A stretch of DNA of 64,000 nt, taken from the NCBI GenBank assembly GCA_965601825.1, contig OZ271839.1:2046001-2110000 (forward strand), read 5' to 3'. This DNA is from HXMU1420-13 sp965601825. Its GTDB lineage: Bacteria; Bacteroidota; Rhodothermia; Balneolales; Balneolaceae. Made by a program: the position numbers and the translations under genes. This document shows positions 19,168-28,406 of the stretch, piece by piece (the first letter of the stretch is position 1; every line of letters begins with the position of its first letter). Under the pieces are notes generated by a model that worked only from the letters and a program-made list of their open reading frames with translations, was not told the origin of the DNA and ran no database searches.

Positions 19168-20085
19168 TTATTCGCCAGTGTTATTATCTCTTCGTTCACC
19201 GTCTCCTAGAGAGAATCGAATAACTTGTGGAATTCTGTTAAATCTCATTAGTGCGGTTCCATCTTCTAACAAGTCAATAGTACCTTCTAGGATTGTTTCT
19301 TGAGGAACACCACCCACAGTCTTATTCATGTTGATGCTGTAGGTTAATGTTCCACTTACGGCGTTTTCAAGTGATCCATTTGCTGCAACAGTATCTTTGT
19401 TAATCTCAACATTCTCAAATGTGATAGCTATATCATAAGAACGACTAGCTTCAACCGAATCACGAGTCATGCCTTCTGCTGAACCATTTCCGGTATGAGT
19501 ACCACTAAATGCAAGGATTGAGCTAGTTGCGTGTAGACCTGTTATATCAAAATCATCTGTTTTTGTGAAACTACCACTTCTATATGGACCAGTTTTTGAA
19601 CCTGATTTTGTGCCTTCATAAGAAACAGCTTCAATTGCTTGTTTATTCGCACGAGGGAATGCTATGAATTCACCTTCAAGGTCAGTAAAAATGATATCCT
19701 GAGAAATTTCGATGGATTTACTGAATGCTCCATTCTGCACACTTCGTGAATAATCTAAACTATGTGTGCCTGTAGTTGGATCGTAGCTATAACTGAAATT
19801 TCTTTCTCTTCCTCGCCCGTCATTATCATTGTCTGATTTCAGTCTTAGACCAGAAGTTCCATAATTAATTCCTTCTGAACTTACATCTGAAAGGGCATCG
19901 TATAAACTGCTCATCATTCCAGATTCGTCATCAGCAAGAGATGAAGTAACAATGTGTGCGGCTAAATCAACATCTTCGTTAGAGATTGCTTCAACATCAT
20001 TGTTTACGGAAGAACAAGCACCAAAAGTTACCAATAAGGCAAGTGCCAGAAGAGATAGGTTGTTAAGGTTGCTTTGATTTTTCAT
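19168..20085 (-). CDS. Uncharacterised lipoprotein in sigma/FecR locus
   Basis: 305 residues with a strong AGGTAA ribosome site. The N-terminus has a signal sequence ending in the lipobox FGACSS. The rest is beta-rich and low in hydrophobic helices, with a block of repeated strand-like segments (residues about 95-280) that may form a porin-free beta sandwich. No family was recognised. Its position between the sigma factor and FecR is not the usual gene order. This suggests it is part of the sensing or cargo system, perhaps a substrate-binding surface protein, but that is only context. Confidence 0.7.
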   Translation of the reverse strand: MKNQSNLNNLSLLALALLVTFGACSSVNNDVEAISNEDVDLAAHIVTSSLADDESGMMSSLYDALSDVSSEGINYGTSGLRLKSDNDNDGRGRERNFSYSYDPTTGTHSLDYSRSVQNGAFSKSIEISQDIIFTDLEGEFIAFPRANKQAIEAVSYEGTKSGSKTGPYRSGSFTKTDDFDITGLHATSSILAFSGTHTGNGSAEGMTRDSVEASRSYDIAITFENVEINKDTVAANGSLENAVSGTLTYSINMNKTVGGVPQETILEGTIDLLEDGTALMRFNRIPQVIRFSLGDGERRDNNTGE

Positions 20086-20181
20086 TTGAGTTACCTCGTG
20101 TTTGTTTTTAAGGATTTATTTTGTGTTTCATCCTTAATACACGGCAGTTGGAATATACCCCCAAACACTTTTCAAAAAAAT

Positions 20182-20613
20182 TTAGTCTTTACTATAACAG
20201 ATTCCATGGAATGTAATTTCGGAACCGTTTAAAGCTGTTTTTTTGCATGAATCGAACCAAAAATTTATTTCACTTTTTTTATCCCAAGTACATTTTTCCA
20301 GTAGTTCACGAATTAAATATTCACCAAAAACCAGTTGTGTAAGTCCTTCATTGGCTAACAAATTTTCAATTGATGGATAGCCTGCAATTGCTAGTTCATC
20401 TTGTGGACTTCCCATTTGCTTATCGTCTTCTTTCGATTCTTTAACCCACTGCTGATATTCTTCAGACATTAACTCAATTATGGATTGGGAACTGAGCTGA
20501 ATCTCAAATGAATGTCTTTTCATATTCCCTCTAGAGGAACTTAGACTCATTTCAGGTACGACAAATGATTTATAATTTTGAAGAATACCATCGATGTGTA
20601 GAATTGGATACAT
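20182..20613 (-). CDS. Hypothetical protein beside ECF sigma factor
   Basis: 143 residues starting three bases after the sigma-factor stop, which implies a shared operon. No signal peptide or membrane segment is visible; the sequence is mixed, with a cysteine-containing C-terminus (ITFHGICYSKD). No family was recognised. It could be a small cytoplasmic regulator or partner. It is tentatively called a gene because of its length and tight spacing. The first ATG is used; Met31 (MKRHSFEIQL) would also work as a start. Confidence 0.55.
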   Translation of the reverse strand: MYPILHIDGILQNYKSFVVPEMSLSSSRGNMKRHSFEIQLSSQSIIELMSEEYQQWVKESKEDDKQMGSPQDELAIAGYPSIENLLANEGLTQLVFGEYLIRELLEKCTWDKKSEINFWFDSCKKTALNGSEITFHGICYSKD

Positions 20614-20616
20614 GAA

Positions 20617-21219
20617 TCAACGAAACCCTTCGAGTTTGCTTCTCAACTCCTTCAACGCTAAACCCATATGATTTTCAACGGTCTTAACGGAAACATCCAA
20701 AACTTCTGCTGCATCTTTATAGGTGAACTCTTGAATGAAACAGAGTCGAAATACCGTTTGCCGTTTTTCCGGCATTGATTGTATTGCGCCCTCGATAGCA
20801 GCCGCTAACTCAGAATTTTGAAGTTCAGAATCTGCTGATTTAGATCCGCTTTTATCGATGGATTCTACGTTATCATCAAATTTTGAATGATCCCGAATCA
20901 CATTTAGCATTCTGGTATAGGCAATTCGAAAAAGAAAGGCTCTTAGAGATTTATTAGGATCAATTTCTGATCTCTTTTCCCAAATCATTACAAATGCTTG
21001 TTGAACTAAATCTTCAGATTGCTGCTCCGACATTCCTTTCTTAAGCAGAAAATGATATAAAAAAGAGTGATGCTTATTAAAAAACTGTTTAAAAGCTGAA
21101 TGATCCCCGGATTTTATTGCTATCAGAAGTTCCGGATCATCATGATCAGAATCTTTTTTGAAGGCGAGTAATATGAGAAGATAAAGTGCCAGAAAATGCA
21201 TGCCCGAATATAGGAGCAA
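20617..21219 (-). CDS. ECF sigma factor (sigma-70 family)
   Basis: About 200 residues (frame opens at TTG 21219; the first ATG is at 21201). Region 2 spans about 30-95 (AFKQFFNKHHSFLYHFLLKKG, then DLVQQAFVMIWEKR) and region 4 about 135-195 (FRLCFIQEFTYKDAAEVLDVSVKTVENHMGLALKELR). This is the FecI-like layout. It heads the operon with FecR and the STN receptor, so it should switch on the TonB receptor when the signal arrives. Oddly, the extra N-terminus (MHFLALYLLILLAFKK) is hydrophobic. No clear ribosome site was found for either start. Confidence 0.9.
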   Translation of the reverse strand: MLLYSGMHFLALYLLILLAFKKDSDHDDPELLIAIKSGDHSAFKQFFNKHHSFLYHFLLKKGMSEQQSEDLVQQAFVMIWEKRSEIDPNKSLRAFLFRIAYTRMLNVIRDHSKFDDNVESIDKSGSKSADSELQNSELAAAIEGAIQSMPEKRQTVFRLCFIQEFTYKDAAEVLDVSVKTVENHMGLALKELRSKLEGFR

Positions 21220-21266
21220 TTCTGAAACTTGCGTACACTTTTTATTCTGTTTTCATAAGTTAAGTC

Positions 21267-22067
21267 ATGATCCTATTTCCCTTAATTTGGTTGTTATTAA
21301 CAGTACAGCAGGAAGCCCCAAGAATAGAAGTTTATCAGGTTGATAAGCCCGGATATGTGGAGCTATGGGCAAAAAATCCCGAAATCTATCCGGTTACCAT
21401 TGAGCTATCAGCAGAATTAGAGAATTTACGTAGTGATAAATCTATCCCATTAACAGAAGTGCTAAAACCAAACTCTAATCGAAAGATTGTGAGGCTGGAT
21501 CCGATCAATAAAAATCGAAGATGGAATTTCGATACCCGTTTTGCCACCTACAAAGGAGATGTTTACGCTCAACATCAGGATGATTTCGCCTATCAATTTC
21601 CTTATAGAATTGGAAGCAGACATGAAGTATCACAAGCTTATCATGGTGATTTCTCTCACTTCGGGAGCGCAGCTTACTCTGTTGACTTTGTTATGGAAGA
21701 AGGAACTCAAATTTATGCAGCAAGAAATGGAGTTGTAATTGAGGTAGAGCAAAGATTTAATGAAGGTGGTGCTACAAGATCATTTTTAGAAAAAGCTAAT
21801 TATGTAACCATATTGCACGATGACGGTACGATGGCTGATTACTCTCACTTAAGATATAATGGGGCAAGAGTATCAGTAGGAGATAAGGTTAGAGTGGGTC
21901 AGTTTCTAGGATTTTCTGGGGCTACAGGATTTGTAACCGGGCCACATCTTCATTTCAGTGTAAAGAAGACAGTGATAGGTGGGAAATACCAAACTATACC
22001 AATAAAATTTGCTACAGCAAATGGGCCGGTAACTCCAGAAAAAGGACAGAGCTACACGGCCTATTAA
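21267..22067 (+). CDS. M23 family peptidase (LytM/peptidoglycan hydrolase-like)
   Basis: Exported zinc metallopeptidase, 266 residues, with a short hydrophobic N-terminus (MILFPLIWLLLTVQ) and a C-terminal LytM domain. The zinc-binding motif is split as usual: HGDFSHFGSAAYSVDF holds the first His and Asp, and GPHLHFSV holds the last. The N-terminal half is an unassigned beta region. Substrate is probably cell-wall crosslinks or a protein; it may instead act on envelope proteins. It ends three bases from the convergent SPFH gene stop and starts 65 bases from the divergent sigma-factor start. Confidence 0.9.
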   Translation: MILFPLIWLLLTVQQEAPRIEVYQVDKPGYVELWAKNPEIYPVTIELSAELENLRSDKSIPLTEVLKPNSNRKIVRLDPINKNRRWNFDTRFATYKGDVYAQHQDDFAYQFPYRIGSRHEVSQAYHGDFSHFGSAAYSVDFVMEEGTQIYAARNGVVIEVEQRFNEGGATRSFLEKANYVTILHDDGTMADYSHLRYNGARVSVGDKVRVGQFLGFSGATGFVTGPHLHFSVKKTVIGGKYQTIPIKFATANGPVTPEKGQSYTAY

Positions 22068-22070
22068 ATA

Positions 22071-23015
22071 TTATTTCTTAGTTTGTTTGACCTCAAGCTC
22101 TTTCAAAGAAAGACCTTCCATCACTGTATCATAATTAGAAATATCTTTTGGAAGAATGATATCATTTTCTTCCCTTGCTAGACCTTTAAGTTTGCCCAGA
22201 TATTTTTCACCAAGACGGAGTCGCATAGCTTCTACACCCATTGGTTGGGTTAGTGCATCTGCTACTTTTTCAATAGAAACTGCAGTTGCTTCAGCTAAAG
22301 CCTCAATTTCCTTTGCTAAACCTTCTGCTTCATTAATACGGCTCTGCATTTCGGCTTCAGAAATATTGATAATTTCCGCTCGAATACCTTCAGCATCGTT
22401 CTCTTTTGAGCCTTTAACACCTTCAGATCTAGCTACAACTGCTCTACGATCTCGTTCTGCAGTCATTTGTCGTTCCATAGCATTTTGAACCGTTCGTGGT
22501 GGAATAATGTTTTTTATCTCATACCTATGAACTTTCATTCCCCACGGTAATTCCATTTCAGCTAGAACTTTAACTACTTCTTTACTCATAAAGGATCGTT
22601 CTTCGAAGGTTTCATCAAGATCCATCAAACCGATTACAGAACGTGTAGTTGTTTGAGCTAATTGGATAGCTGCAAATCGATAATTAGTGACTCCGTAACT
22701 GGCATTAACCGGATCGGTAACACTTAGGTAAATGACGCCATCGACTTCAACACGAACGTTGTCTTTTGTGAAGCACTCTTGTGGCTCAACTTCTATTGTC
22801 TCTTCACGCAAATCCTGCTTATAAACAACTTGATCTAAAAATGGTACAAGTGCATGGAAACCAGGACCAAGTGTCTTTTTATAGTTTCCTAATCTTTCAA
22901 CGATATACGCAAATTGATTTGGAACTAGTCTAAACGACATGATTACCTTAAAAAGAAGGTAAACGAAAAAGAGCATTACAAGTCCAAAACTGATATTCTC
23001 GATAATTTCAAACAT
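22071..23015 (-). CDS. SPFH/band 7 membrane protein (stomatin-like)
   Basis: About 314 residues from ATG 23015, which follows the previous stop by one base and has a GGGAGG ribosome site; a GTG start further up would overlap. One N-terminal membrane helix precedes the band 7/SPFH domain (LVPNQFAYIVERLGNYKKTLGPGFHALVPF) and a coiled coil rich in EAEGLAKEIEA. It is the third gene of an NfeD-SPFH-SPFH operon, the arrangement typical of flotillin-like microdomain modules in bacterial inner membranes. Function in membrane protein quality control or stress is inferred. Confidence 0.92.
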   Translation of the reverse strand: MFEIIENISFGLVMLFFVYLLFKVIMSFRLVPNQFAYIVERLGNYKKTLGPGFHALVPFLDQVVYKQDLREETIEVEPQECFTKDNVRVEVDGVIYLSVTDPVNASYGVTNYRFAAIQLAQTTTRSVIGLMDLDETFEERSFMSKEVVKVLAEMELPWGMKVHRYEIKNIIPPRTVQNAMERQMTAERDRRAVVARSEGVKGSKENDAEGIRAEIINISEAEMQSRINEAEGLAKEIEALAEATAVSIEKVADALTQPMGVEAMRLRLGEKYLGKLKGLAREENDIILPKDISNYDTVMEGLSLKELEVKQTKK

Positions 23016-23016
23016 C

Positions 23017-23943
23017 TTATTTTCCTCCCTTGTCTTTAGTGTGATCACTTACTTTGCTGACACCTTCAAAGAAGGTTTTAAGATTTGCAGTTTCAGTTGG
23101 AAGTACAGATACATTCGAATTCTGAATGATTTTCCCGAATTCATCGATGTATTGTTCTACTAATTTAGTTTTTACAGCTAATTCACCTCCCGGACGTTGC
23201 ATAGCATCAGCAATTCTTTTAATTCCTTGAGCTGTGGCGGTTGCTACTAATTCTATTTCTTTAGCTTTACCTTGAGCTTCATTAATACGCTTTTGGCGAT
23301 TTGCTTCTGAGATCAAGACTTGACTAGTTTGCTCACCTTCAGATTCATTGATTCTAGCCTGACGAAAACCTTCTGAATGAGTGATTTCAGCGCGCTTTTC
23401 ACGTTCGGCTTCCATCTGTTTCTCCATTGTATCTACAATTTCGTTAGAAGGACGGATATTCTTGATTTCATATCTGAGAACTTTAATTCCCCAAGGTTCA
23501 GCTGCTTTATCAATTTCCCGAACAATGTTCTCATTCATTTGTTCACGTTCACTGAAGGTGTCATCAAGTGTGATTTTACCAACTTCAGAACGCATTGTAG
23601 TTTGAGCAAGGTTAACTGCTGCTGCCTGATAATTTGAAATACCATAACTGGCTTTATAAGCGTCCATCACTTTGATGTAAACTAGTCCATCAACAGCTAC
23701 TTCAATATTGTCTTTTGTGATACAAGTCTGACTAGGAACGTCAAGTACTTGTTCTCTCATTTCCCTGCGATAGGCTGGCCTGTCTACAAATGGTATTAGG
23801 AAATGAAATCCCGGTGATAGATTCTTTTTAAATTTACCTAACCGTTCTTGTATAACCTGTTCCCGAAACTCAACTATGATGAAGAGTTTTGTGAATATGA
23901 AATACATCAATAGAATGGATAGTAAGGTATACGTCCAAAACAT
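23017..23943 (-). CDS. SPFH/band 7 membrane protein (paraslipin-like)
   Basis: 308 residues, N-terminal membrane helix then the SPFH domain (FREQVIQERLGKFKKNLSPGFHFLIPFVDRPAYR) and a long charged coiled coil (KQMEAEREKRAEITHSEGFRQARI). It is paralogous to the next gene, and both follow an NfeD gene. Such proteins oligomerise into membrane-associated cages and are often coupled to a protease partner through NfeD-type proteins. No FtsH, ClpP-like or Lon-like gene sits directly beside the pair here. Confidence 0.92.
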   Translation of the reverse strand: MFWTYTLLSILLMYFIFTKLFIIVEFREQVIQERLGKFKKNLSPGFHFLIPFVDRPAYRREMREQVLDVPSQTCITKDNIEVAVDGLVYIKVMDAYKASYGISNYQAAAVNLAQTTMRSEVGKITLDDTFSEREQMNENIVREIDKAAEPWGIKVLRYEIKNIRPSNEIVDTMEKQMEAEREKRAEITHSEGFRQARINESEGEQTSQVLISEANRQKRINEAQGKAKEIELVATATAQGIKRIADAMQRPGGELAVKTKLVEQYIDEFGKIIQNSNVSVLPTETANLKTFFEGVSKVSDHTKDKGGK

Positions 23944-23956
23944 ATAGTCTCCCGAT

Positions 23957-24448
23957 TTATTCTTTTAGTCTTTGCCGTTCGGTTGATTTTTCTATTCGAT
24001 TTACTGGTTCAACAATCCAGGTTGTGTTATCCCGGTATTTGATCCGAACTTGAGAACCTGCCGGAACATCGCCCTCAATTGTTCTGGCTTGCCAGGATAT
24101 ACCCTGATATCGAATTCTGCCCTCATTATTTAAGTCGTTGATATCTTCAACTACATCCACAATTTGGTCCATCGCTTCATAGTCTTCATCAGCTACTTTG
24201 AAAGTAGTTTCACCACCAAAGTATTTCTTAATGAAAGGTAAAGCGCCAACTGTCAAAACAAGTGACGTTATAAACCATGCCAAAGTTGCAGTGGTTGGAT
24301 CAGACAGCATCCCAAGAAATCTAAGTGCACCAATTAATAATCCACTAAATCCTAAAATAAAGGCCATACCGCTAGGTAATGCAGCCTCAAGAACCATTAG
24401 GATGATACCACCGATTAAGAAAATCCAGGTAAGCAGTTCACCGTCCAT
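23957..24448 (-). CDS. NfeD-like membrane protein
   Basis: 163 residues with four predicted membrane helices in the first 80 residues, including GELLTWIFLIGGIILMVLEA. A C-terminal soluble OB-like domain (about 95-160) contains IRYQGISWQARTIEG. This is the short NfeD form, lacking the ClpP-type protease domain of the long form. It leads the operon with two SPFH proteins, its known partners. The gene is divergent from the ABC transporter gene, with a 94-bp intergenic region holding a perfect palindrome next to that gene's start. Confidence 0.88.
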   Translation of the reverse strand: MDGELLTWIFLIGGIILMVLEAALPSGMAFILGFSGLLIGALRFLGMLSDPTTATLAWFITSLVLTVGALPFIKKYFGGETTFKVADEDYEAMDQIVDVVEDINDLNNEGRIRYQGISWQARTIEGDVPAGSQVRIKYRDNTTWIVEPVNRIEKSTERQRLKE

Positions 24449-24514
24449 AAGCTTACAATCAATTTTAATAATGAAATAGTAGATACAAAATGGATCACTA
24501 AAAAACCCAATTTC

Positions 24515-24533
24515 TTGGCATTATATTTGCCAA
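24515..24533 (+). promoter_or_regulatory. Palindrome overlapping a Bacteroidetes-type -7 box before the MsbA-like gene
   Basis: TTGGCATTATATTTGCCAA is a perfect 6-bp inverted repeat with 7-bp spacer, 10 bases upstream of ATG 24543. It also overlaps TATATTTG (24522-24529), which matches the Bacteroidetes sigma-A -7 consensus TAnnTTTG. A repressor binding here could block transcription. Inferred. Confidence 0.4.
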
Positions 24534-24542
24534 TTTGTTGAT

Positions 24543-26321
24543 ATGTCGAAAAAAGAGAATAATGAGAACAGAGGATTAGCCACATTATGGGAAACCTTGG
24601 TCAAAATTTTTGGCTTAAGTAAGCCTTATAGAGCCAGGTTTTATTCTGCTACAGCACTTGTTTTAATAGCATCTGCAATATGGTTAACAGTACCATTAGG
24701 CTTAAGAGAGCTCTTGGATGCAGTTTTTGAACAAGGAAATGATCAATTGCTAAACTTACTTGCAGTTGGATTAATGCTGCTATTTATAATTCAAGCAGGT
24801 TTCTCTTTTGCCGGAAATTACCATCTAGAGTGGGTGGGAGAGAGAGTGATCACCGATCTTCGAAAAAAGGTTTATGAGCACTTACACAGACTTGGGTTTC
24901 GGTTTTTTGCTGAAAGAAGATTAGGAGAGATCACTTCTCGTTTGACAAATGATGTTGGGTCAATTAGAACGGCACTAACGGATTCATTACCGCAACTTCT
25001 AACAATTTCATTTTCTCTAATAGGTTCCATCTCCTTAATGGTTGTTCTTAACTGGAGACTGAGTGCCGTTATTTTTGCCACGGTTCCAATCGTTACAATT
25101 GCAACTAGATATTTTGGTCAAAAGATCAGGAGGTTTTCCCGAAATATTCAGGATGAATTAGCAGATTCAACTGCAGTTGCTGAAGATGCTCTTGGTGCAG
25201 TTCGATTAGTAAAAGCGTTTGTTAGAGAAGAATATGAAGTAAATCGCTATTCAACAGCCATTGAGAAACTTTTTAAAACAGCCAGACGAAAAGTTGTTTT
25301 AACACAGTTGTTTTGGTCGGGAGTCGGAATCATGTTTTTAAGTACTCTTGTGATCATTTTTTGGTATGGTGGAAAAGAAGTGCTTGCTGATCGACTTACA
25401 GCAGGTGATTTAGTCGCTTTTATAATTTATGCACTAAATATCTCTAGATCGATTAGTCAATCTTCCAGGTTATATACAGCAGTAAATACAGCTGCCGGAG
25501 CTTCAGAGCGTATTTTTGAGTTACTAGAAGAAGTTCCTGAGATAAAAGATCAAGAGAACGCCAAAGAACTTTACCAAATTGATGGAAACATTAGCGTTAA
25601 AAACTTGAGCTTTTCTTATGAAAATGGTCGAATAATTCTAGATGATTTAAACTTTGAGGTCGAAGCAGGTAAAACAATTGCACTAGTGGGACCAAGTGGT
25701 GCAGGGAAAACTACCTTATTAAATTTGATTCCTCGTTTTTACGATCCAAAAGAAGGAGCGATTCTTGTTGATGGTCAGGATATCAGGGGTGTACAATTTA
25801 AATCGTTAAGAAATCATATTTCAATTGTTCCTCAAGAAGTTCACCTATTTGGAACATCCATAAAAGATAACATTCGATATGGAAGATTAGACGCTACGGA
25901 CGAAGAAATTATTGAAGCAGCTAGAGATGCAAATGCACACGATTTCATCATGGAAACTCCAGATAACTATGATGCTTTAATAGGGGAAAAGGGAGTTAAA
26001 CTTTCCGGTGGTCAGAGACAACGTTTGGCTATTGCTCGTGCAATTTTAAAGAACCCTGAAATTCTTCTACTCGATGAAGCAACCTCATCATTAGACTCAG
26101 AATCTGAATCTCTGGTACAAGAAGCTCTATATCGATTGATGGAAGGGAGAACAACTTTTGTAATCGCTCATCGATTATCTACTGTTCAGCATGCTGACCG
26201 AATTCTGGTGCTGGATAAAGGCAGCATTGTTGAGGATGGAACCCATCAGCAATTATTAGCTAAAGGTGGTTTGTATAGCCACCTTTATGAGTTGCAGTTC
26301 AGGGACTTAGATCCTGTTTAG
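24543..26321 (+). CDS. ABC exporter, fused permease and ATPase (MsbA-like)
   Basis: 592 residues: six membrane helices in about the first 330, then an ATPase domain with Walker A GPSGAGKTT, signature LSGGQRQR and Walker B ILLLDEATSSLD. The half-transporter architecture is that of MsbA, which flips lipid A, and of related lipid or drug exporters; which substrate is not decided by sequence. It is transcribed against the six-gene repeat operon, and its stop overlaps that operon's last stop by four bases. Confidence 0.92.
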   Translation: MSKKENNENRGLATLWETLVKIFGLSKPYRARFYSATALVLIASAIWLTVPLGLRELLDAVFEQGNDQLLNLLAVGLMLLFIIQAGFSFAGNYHLEWVGERVITDLRKKVYEHLHRLGFRFFAERRLGEITSRLTNDVGSIRTALTDSLPQLLTISFSLIGSISLMVVLNWRLSAVIFATVPIVTIATRYFGQKIRRFSRNIQDELADSTAVAEDALGAVRLVKAFVREEYEVNRYSTAIEKLFKTARRKVVLTQLFWSGVGIMFLSTLVIIFWYGGKEVLADRLTAGDLVAFIIYALNISRSISQSSRLYTAVNTAAGASERIFELLEEVPEIKDQENAKELYQIDGNISVKNLSFSYENGRIILDDLNFEVEAGKTIALVGPSGAGKTTLLNLIPRFYDPKEGAILVDGQDIRGVQFKSLRNHISIVPQEVHLFGTSIKDNIRYGRLDATDEEIIEAARDANAHDFIMETPDNYDALIGEKGVKLSGGQRQRLAIARAILKNPEILLLDEATSSLDSESESLVQEALYRLMEGRTTFVIAHRLSTVQHADRILVLDKGSIVEDGTHQQLLAKGGLYSHLYELQFRDLDPV

Positions 26322-27379
26322 TTATCTGCGTTATAAGCTCCGATTACCTCAGAATAGCTCATATCATTTAATAAACCACGACTTCTAAGTTCCTGTAAGA
26401 AACTAACAGGAACATTACTGCTGTAAAGGCCAATAATCCCTGAATAACTATATGTATTATCCAATCCTGCATCACGGAGTTGTCGTAAATAATCAACGGA
26501 TACATTAGCACTATATAGACCAATTATTGCTGAATAGCTATAATCGTTTAAAAAACCATTTTGATCTAAATCTTGCAGATAATTGACAGTTACATTTGAA
26601 CTTGAAAGTCCAATTATTGCTGAATAACTAAAGTCGTCTAAAAAACCACTCTGTTGCATCATTTGGAGGTAATCAATCGACACATTAGAACTGTATAGTC
26701 CAATAATTGCAGAATAGCTAAAGTCATCTAAAAATCCGCTTTGTTGCATCATCTGAAGGTAATCAATGGTTACATTTGAGCTATAGAGCCCAATAATTGC
26801 AGAATAACTGAAATCATTAAGAAAACCGGCATTATTCATTTCAGTTAAATAACTAACTGATACTCCACTAGTATACAATCCAATTATGGCACTGTAACTA
26901 AAGTCATTTATCAGACCGGCTCCTTCAAGATCTTTTAAATACTGGATGGGTACGCCACTATTATATAGAGCCTGAATTGCTGTTCCATTGAACATATTTA
27001 GATTTTGCTCATTGAATTCCTCTAAATAATCCAGATAGCCACCTTCAAATGTTCGGTATTCGATGGCAGGAGCGGGTGGTGCCGGAGGAACAACCGGAAT
27101 TGGCGGAACGGGAACTATCGTGTTTTCTACTCCTGTAACAACAGCTTCGTTATCAGGGCCAAACGTGAAGAATAGTGCAGGTCCACCGATTAGGGTCCAC
27201 ATTGCCAAAGCACCAACAATTAAACTAATAGCGATTGCATTCCTTTTAAAAGTAGGTTTTTCATTTTCTTCTATTGAGTAGGGGTCAGAAAATGTTTCTT
27301 CACCTGCCTTCTCTTCTAAATAAGCATCTAAATCGAAACCGTCTCTTGCATTTCTTTCTTTAAATCGTGTAGAACTCAT
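26318..27379 (-). CDS. Single-pass membrane protein with seven 30-residue repeats
   Basis: 353 residues, last gene of the six-gene paralogous operon. N-terminal cytoplasmic motif GFDLDAYLEEK (14-24), a basic stretch, one membrane helix (about 46-72), a proline-rich linker (PVPPIPVVPP...), then repeats. Units of exactly 30 residues (F-S-Y-S-A-I-I-G-L-Y core, V..-Y-L then G-F-L) occupy 130-339, with a half unit at the end. Units 3 and 4 are almost identical in protein. It lacks the conserved WSPR motif seen in the other five. Predicted to place an alpha-solenoid in the periplasm. Function unknown. Confidence 0.85.
   Translation of the reverse strand: MSSTRFKERNARDGFDLDAYLEEKAGEETFSDPYSIEENEKPTFKRNAIAISLIVGALAMWTLIGGPALFFTFGPDNEAVVTGVENTIVPVPPIPVVPPAPPAPAIEYRTFEGGYLDYLEEFNEQNLNMFNGTAIQALYNSGVPIQYLKDLEGAGLINDFSYSAIIGLYTSGVSVSYLTEMNNAGFLNDFSYSAIIGLYSSNVTIDYLQMMQQSGFLDDFSYSAIIGLYSSNVSIDYLQMMQQSGFLDDFSYSAIIGLSSSNVTVNYLQDLDQNGFLNDYSYSAIIGLYSANVSVDYLRQLRDAGLDNTYSYSGIIGLYSSNVPVSFLQELRSRGLLNDMSYSEVIGAYNADN
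26363..26992 (-). repeat. Seven 90-bp coding repeats (30 residues each)
   Basis: Seven tandem 30-residue units encoding the periplasmic domain. Adjacent units 3 and 4 differ by one residue, yet their DNA carries several silent changes, so the protein sequence is under selection and the duplication is not very recent. Confidence 0.9.
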
Positions 27380-27381
27380 AA

Positions 27382-28404
27382 TTAATTATCCTCAAATAAT
27401 TCAATAATTTCGTCTGCATCCAATCGCTCAAGTAGTCCAACTTGATTCAGTTTTGATAGAAAATTAGCCGGAATTCCAGCTTCGTGCAGACTTTTAATCG
27501 CATCGGAATCAAATTGATTGATATTCATCACTGTTAACTCTCTTGAAAACTGGTTAAGTGTAGGGGCATCACCAGAACTTGATTCAATTTGAATGTCAGA
27601 GAAAGAAATACCACTTAAGGCATCGATAATTACATCACTAACAGATACATCTACATCTCCTGTTGATATATCTAAATCTTCAATGCCCACAAAACCCATC
27701 TCTTCTAAACCTGCTAAAGCTTCTTCAAGACCCGCAAAAGCTTCTTCTAGTGAAGAACCAATTGATTCACTGTTCGCTTGTGCGATTTCTTCACTCACAG
27801 TTGATTCAAAGCCTATACGTTCAAGTTCAGCCAAACGTGTGCTGTTGCCAGACTCTGGGTCATAGATATATGTATTTTCAAGGTCTGGTTGGTTTAGAAA
27901 AACAACTTCTTCCCCATTGTACGGGTTTTTAACTCTATATAAATCTTCCGAATTTGAATTGGATGTGATTGTAATAGCTCCATCAGTTGAGTTGCCTAAT
28001 ACAATTACATCATCATTACCCGAACCATAATAATAGACTGCGTCATTACCGGAAGTGCCAAGATTTTCAATCACAACGGACTCTGTGACATCATCTTCAG
28101 CTGAGGAAATAGTGACTGTGCTCTCATCAAAAGGAAAGTTTACAACTTCAACTTCGGGTTCTGTACTACCAAATATACCAGATACAGCTTCACGGGGACT
28201 CCAATCATAATACCACAAGACACTTGCTAACACTGTTGCCACTATGAGAGAAGCGTTTCTAATAAAGTAGGATTTCTCTTTTTCTTCAGGTTCATTTTGA
28301 TTTGAATCCTCACTAAATATTTCTTCATTCGATTTTTCTTCCAGATAGCTATCAAAATCGAAATTCTGGTTAGTACGCCGTTTATTGAATTGATTTGTGC
28401 TCAT
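27382..28404 (-). CDS. Paralogous single-pass membrane protein, one repeat unit
   Basis: 340 residues. Begins with the shared NFDFDSYLEEKSN motif, followed by an acidic stretch, one membrane helix ending in WYYDWSPREA, and a long linker with serine- and aspartate-rich sequence and a leucine-glutamate block (AFAGLEEALAGLEEMGF). It ends in one full 30-residue repeat (298-327) and a half repeat, LDADEIIELFEDN. It is most similar to the next gene up in the operon, which has the same layout. Stop and next start are separated by two bases. Confidence 0.8.
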   Translation of the reverse strand: MSTNQFNKRRTNQNFDFDSYLEEKSNEEIFSEDSNQNEPEEKEKSYFIRNASLIVATVLASVLWYYDWSPREAVSGIFGSTEPEVEVVNFPFDESTVTISSAEDDVTESVVIENLGTSGNDAVYYYGSGNDDVIVLGNSTDGAITITSNSNSEDLYRVKNPYNGEEVVFLNQPDLENTYIYDPESGNSTRLAELERIGFESTVSEEIAQANSESIGSSLEEAFAGLEEALAGLEEMGFVGIEDLDISTGDVDVSVSDVIIDALSGISFSDIQIESSSGDAPTLNQFSRELTVMNINQFDSDAIKSLHEAGIPANFLSKLNQVGLLERLDADEIIELFEDN

Positions 28405-28406
28405 AA

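Noticed and set aside
23017..24448. NfeD and SPFH genes as part of the six-gene repeat system
   Set aside because: They are on the far side of the oppositely oriented ABC exporter gene and share no operon or motif with it.
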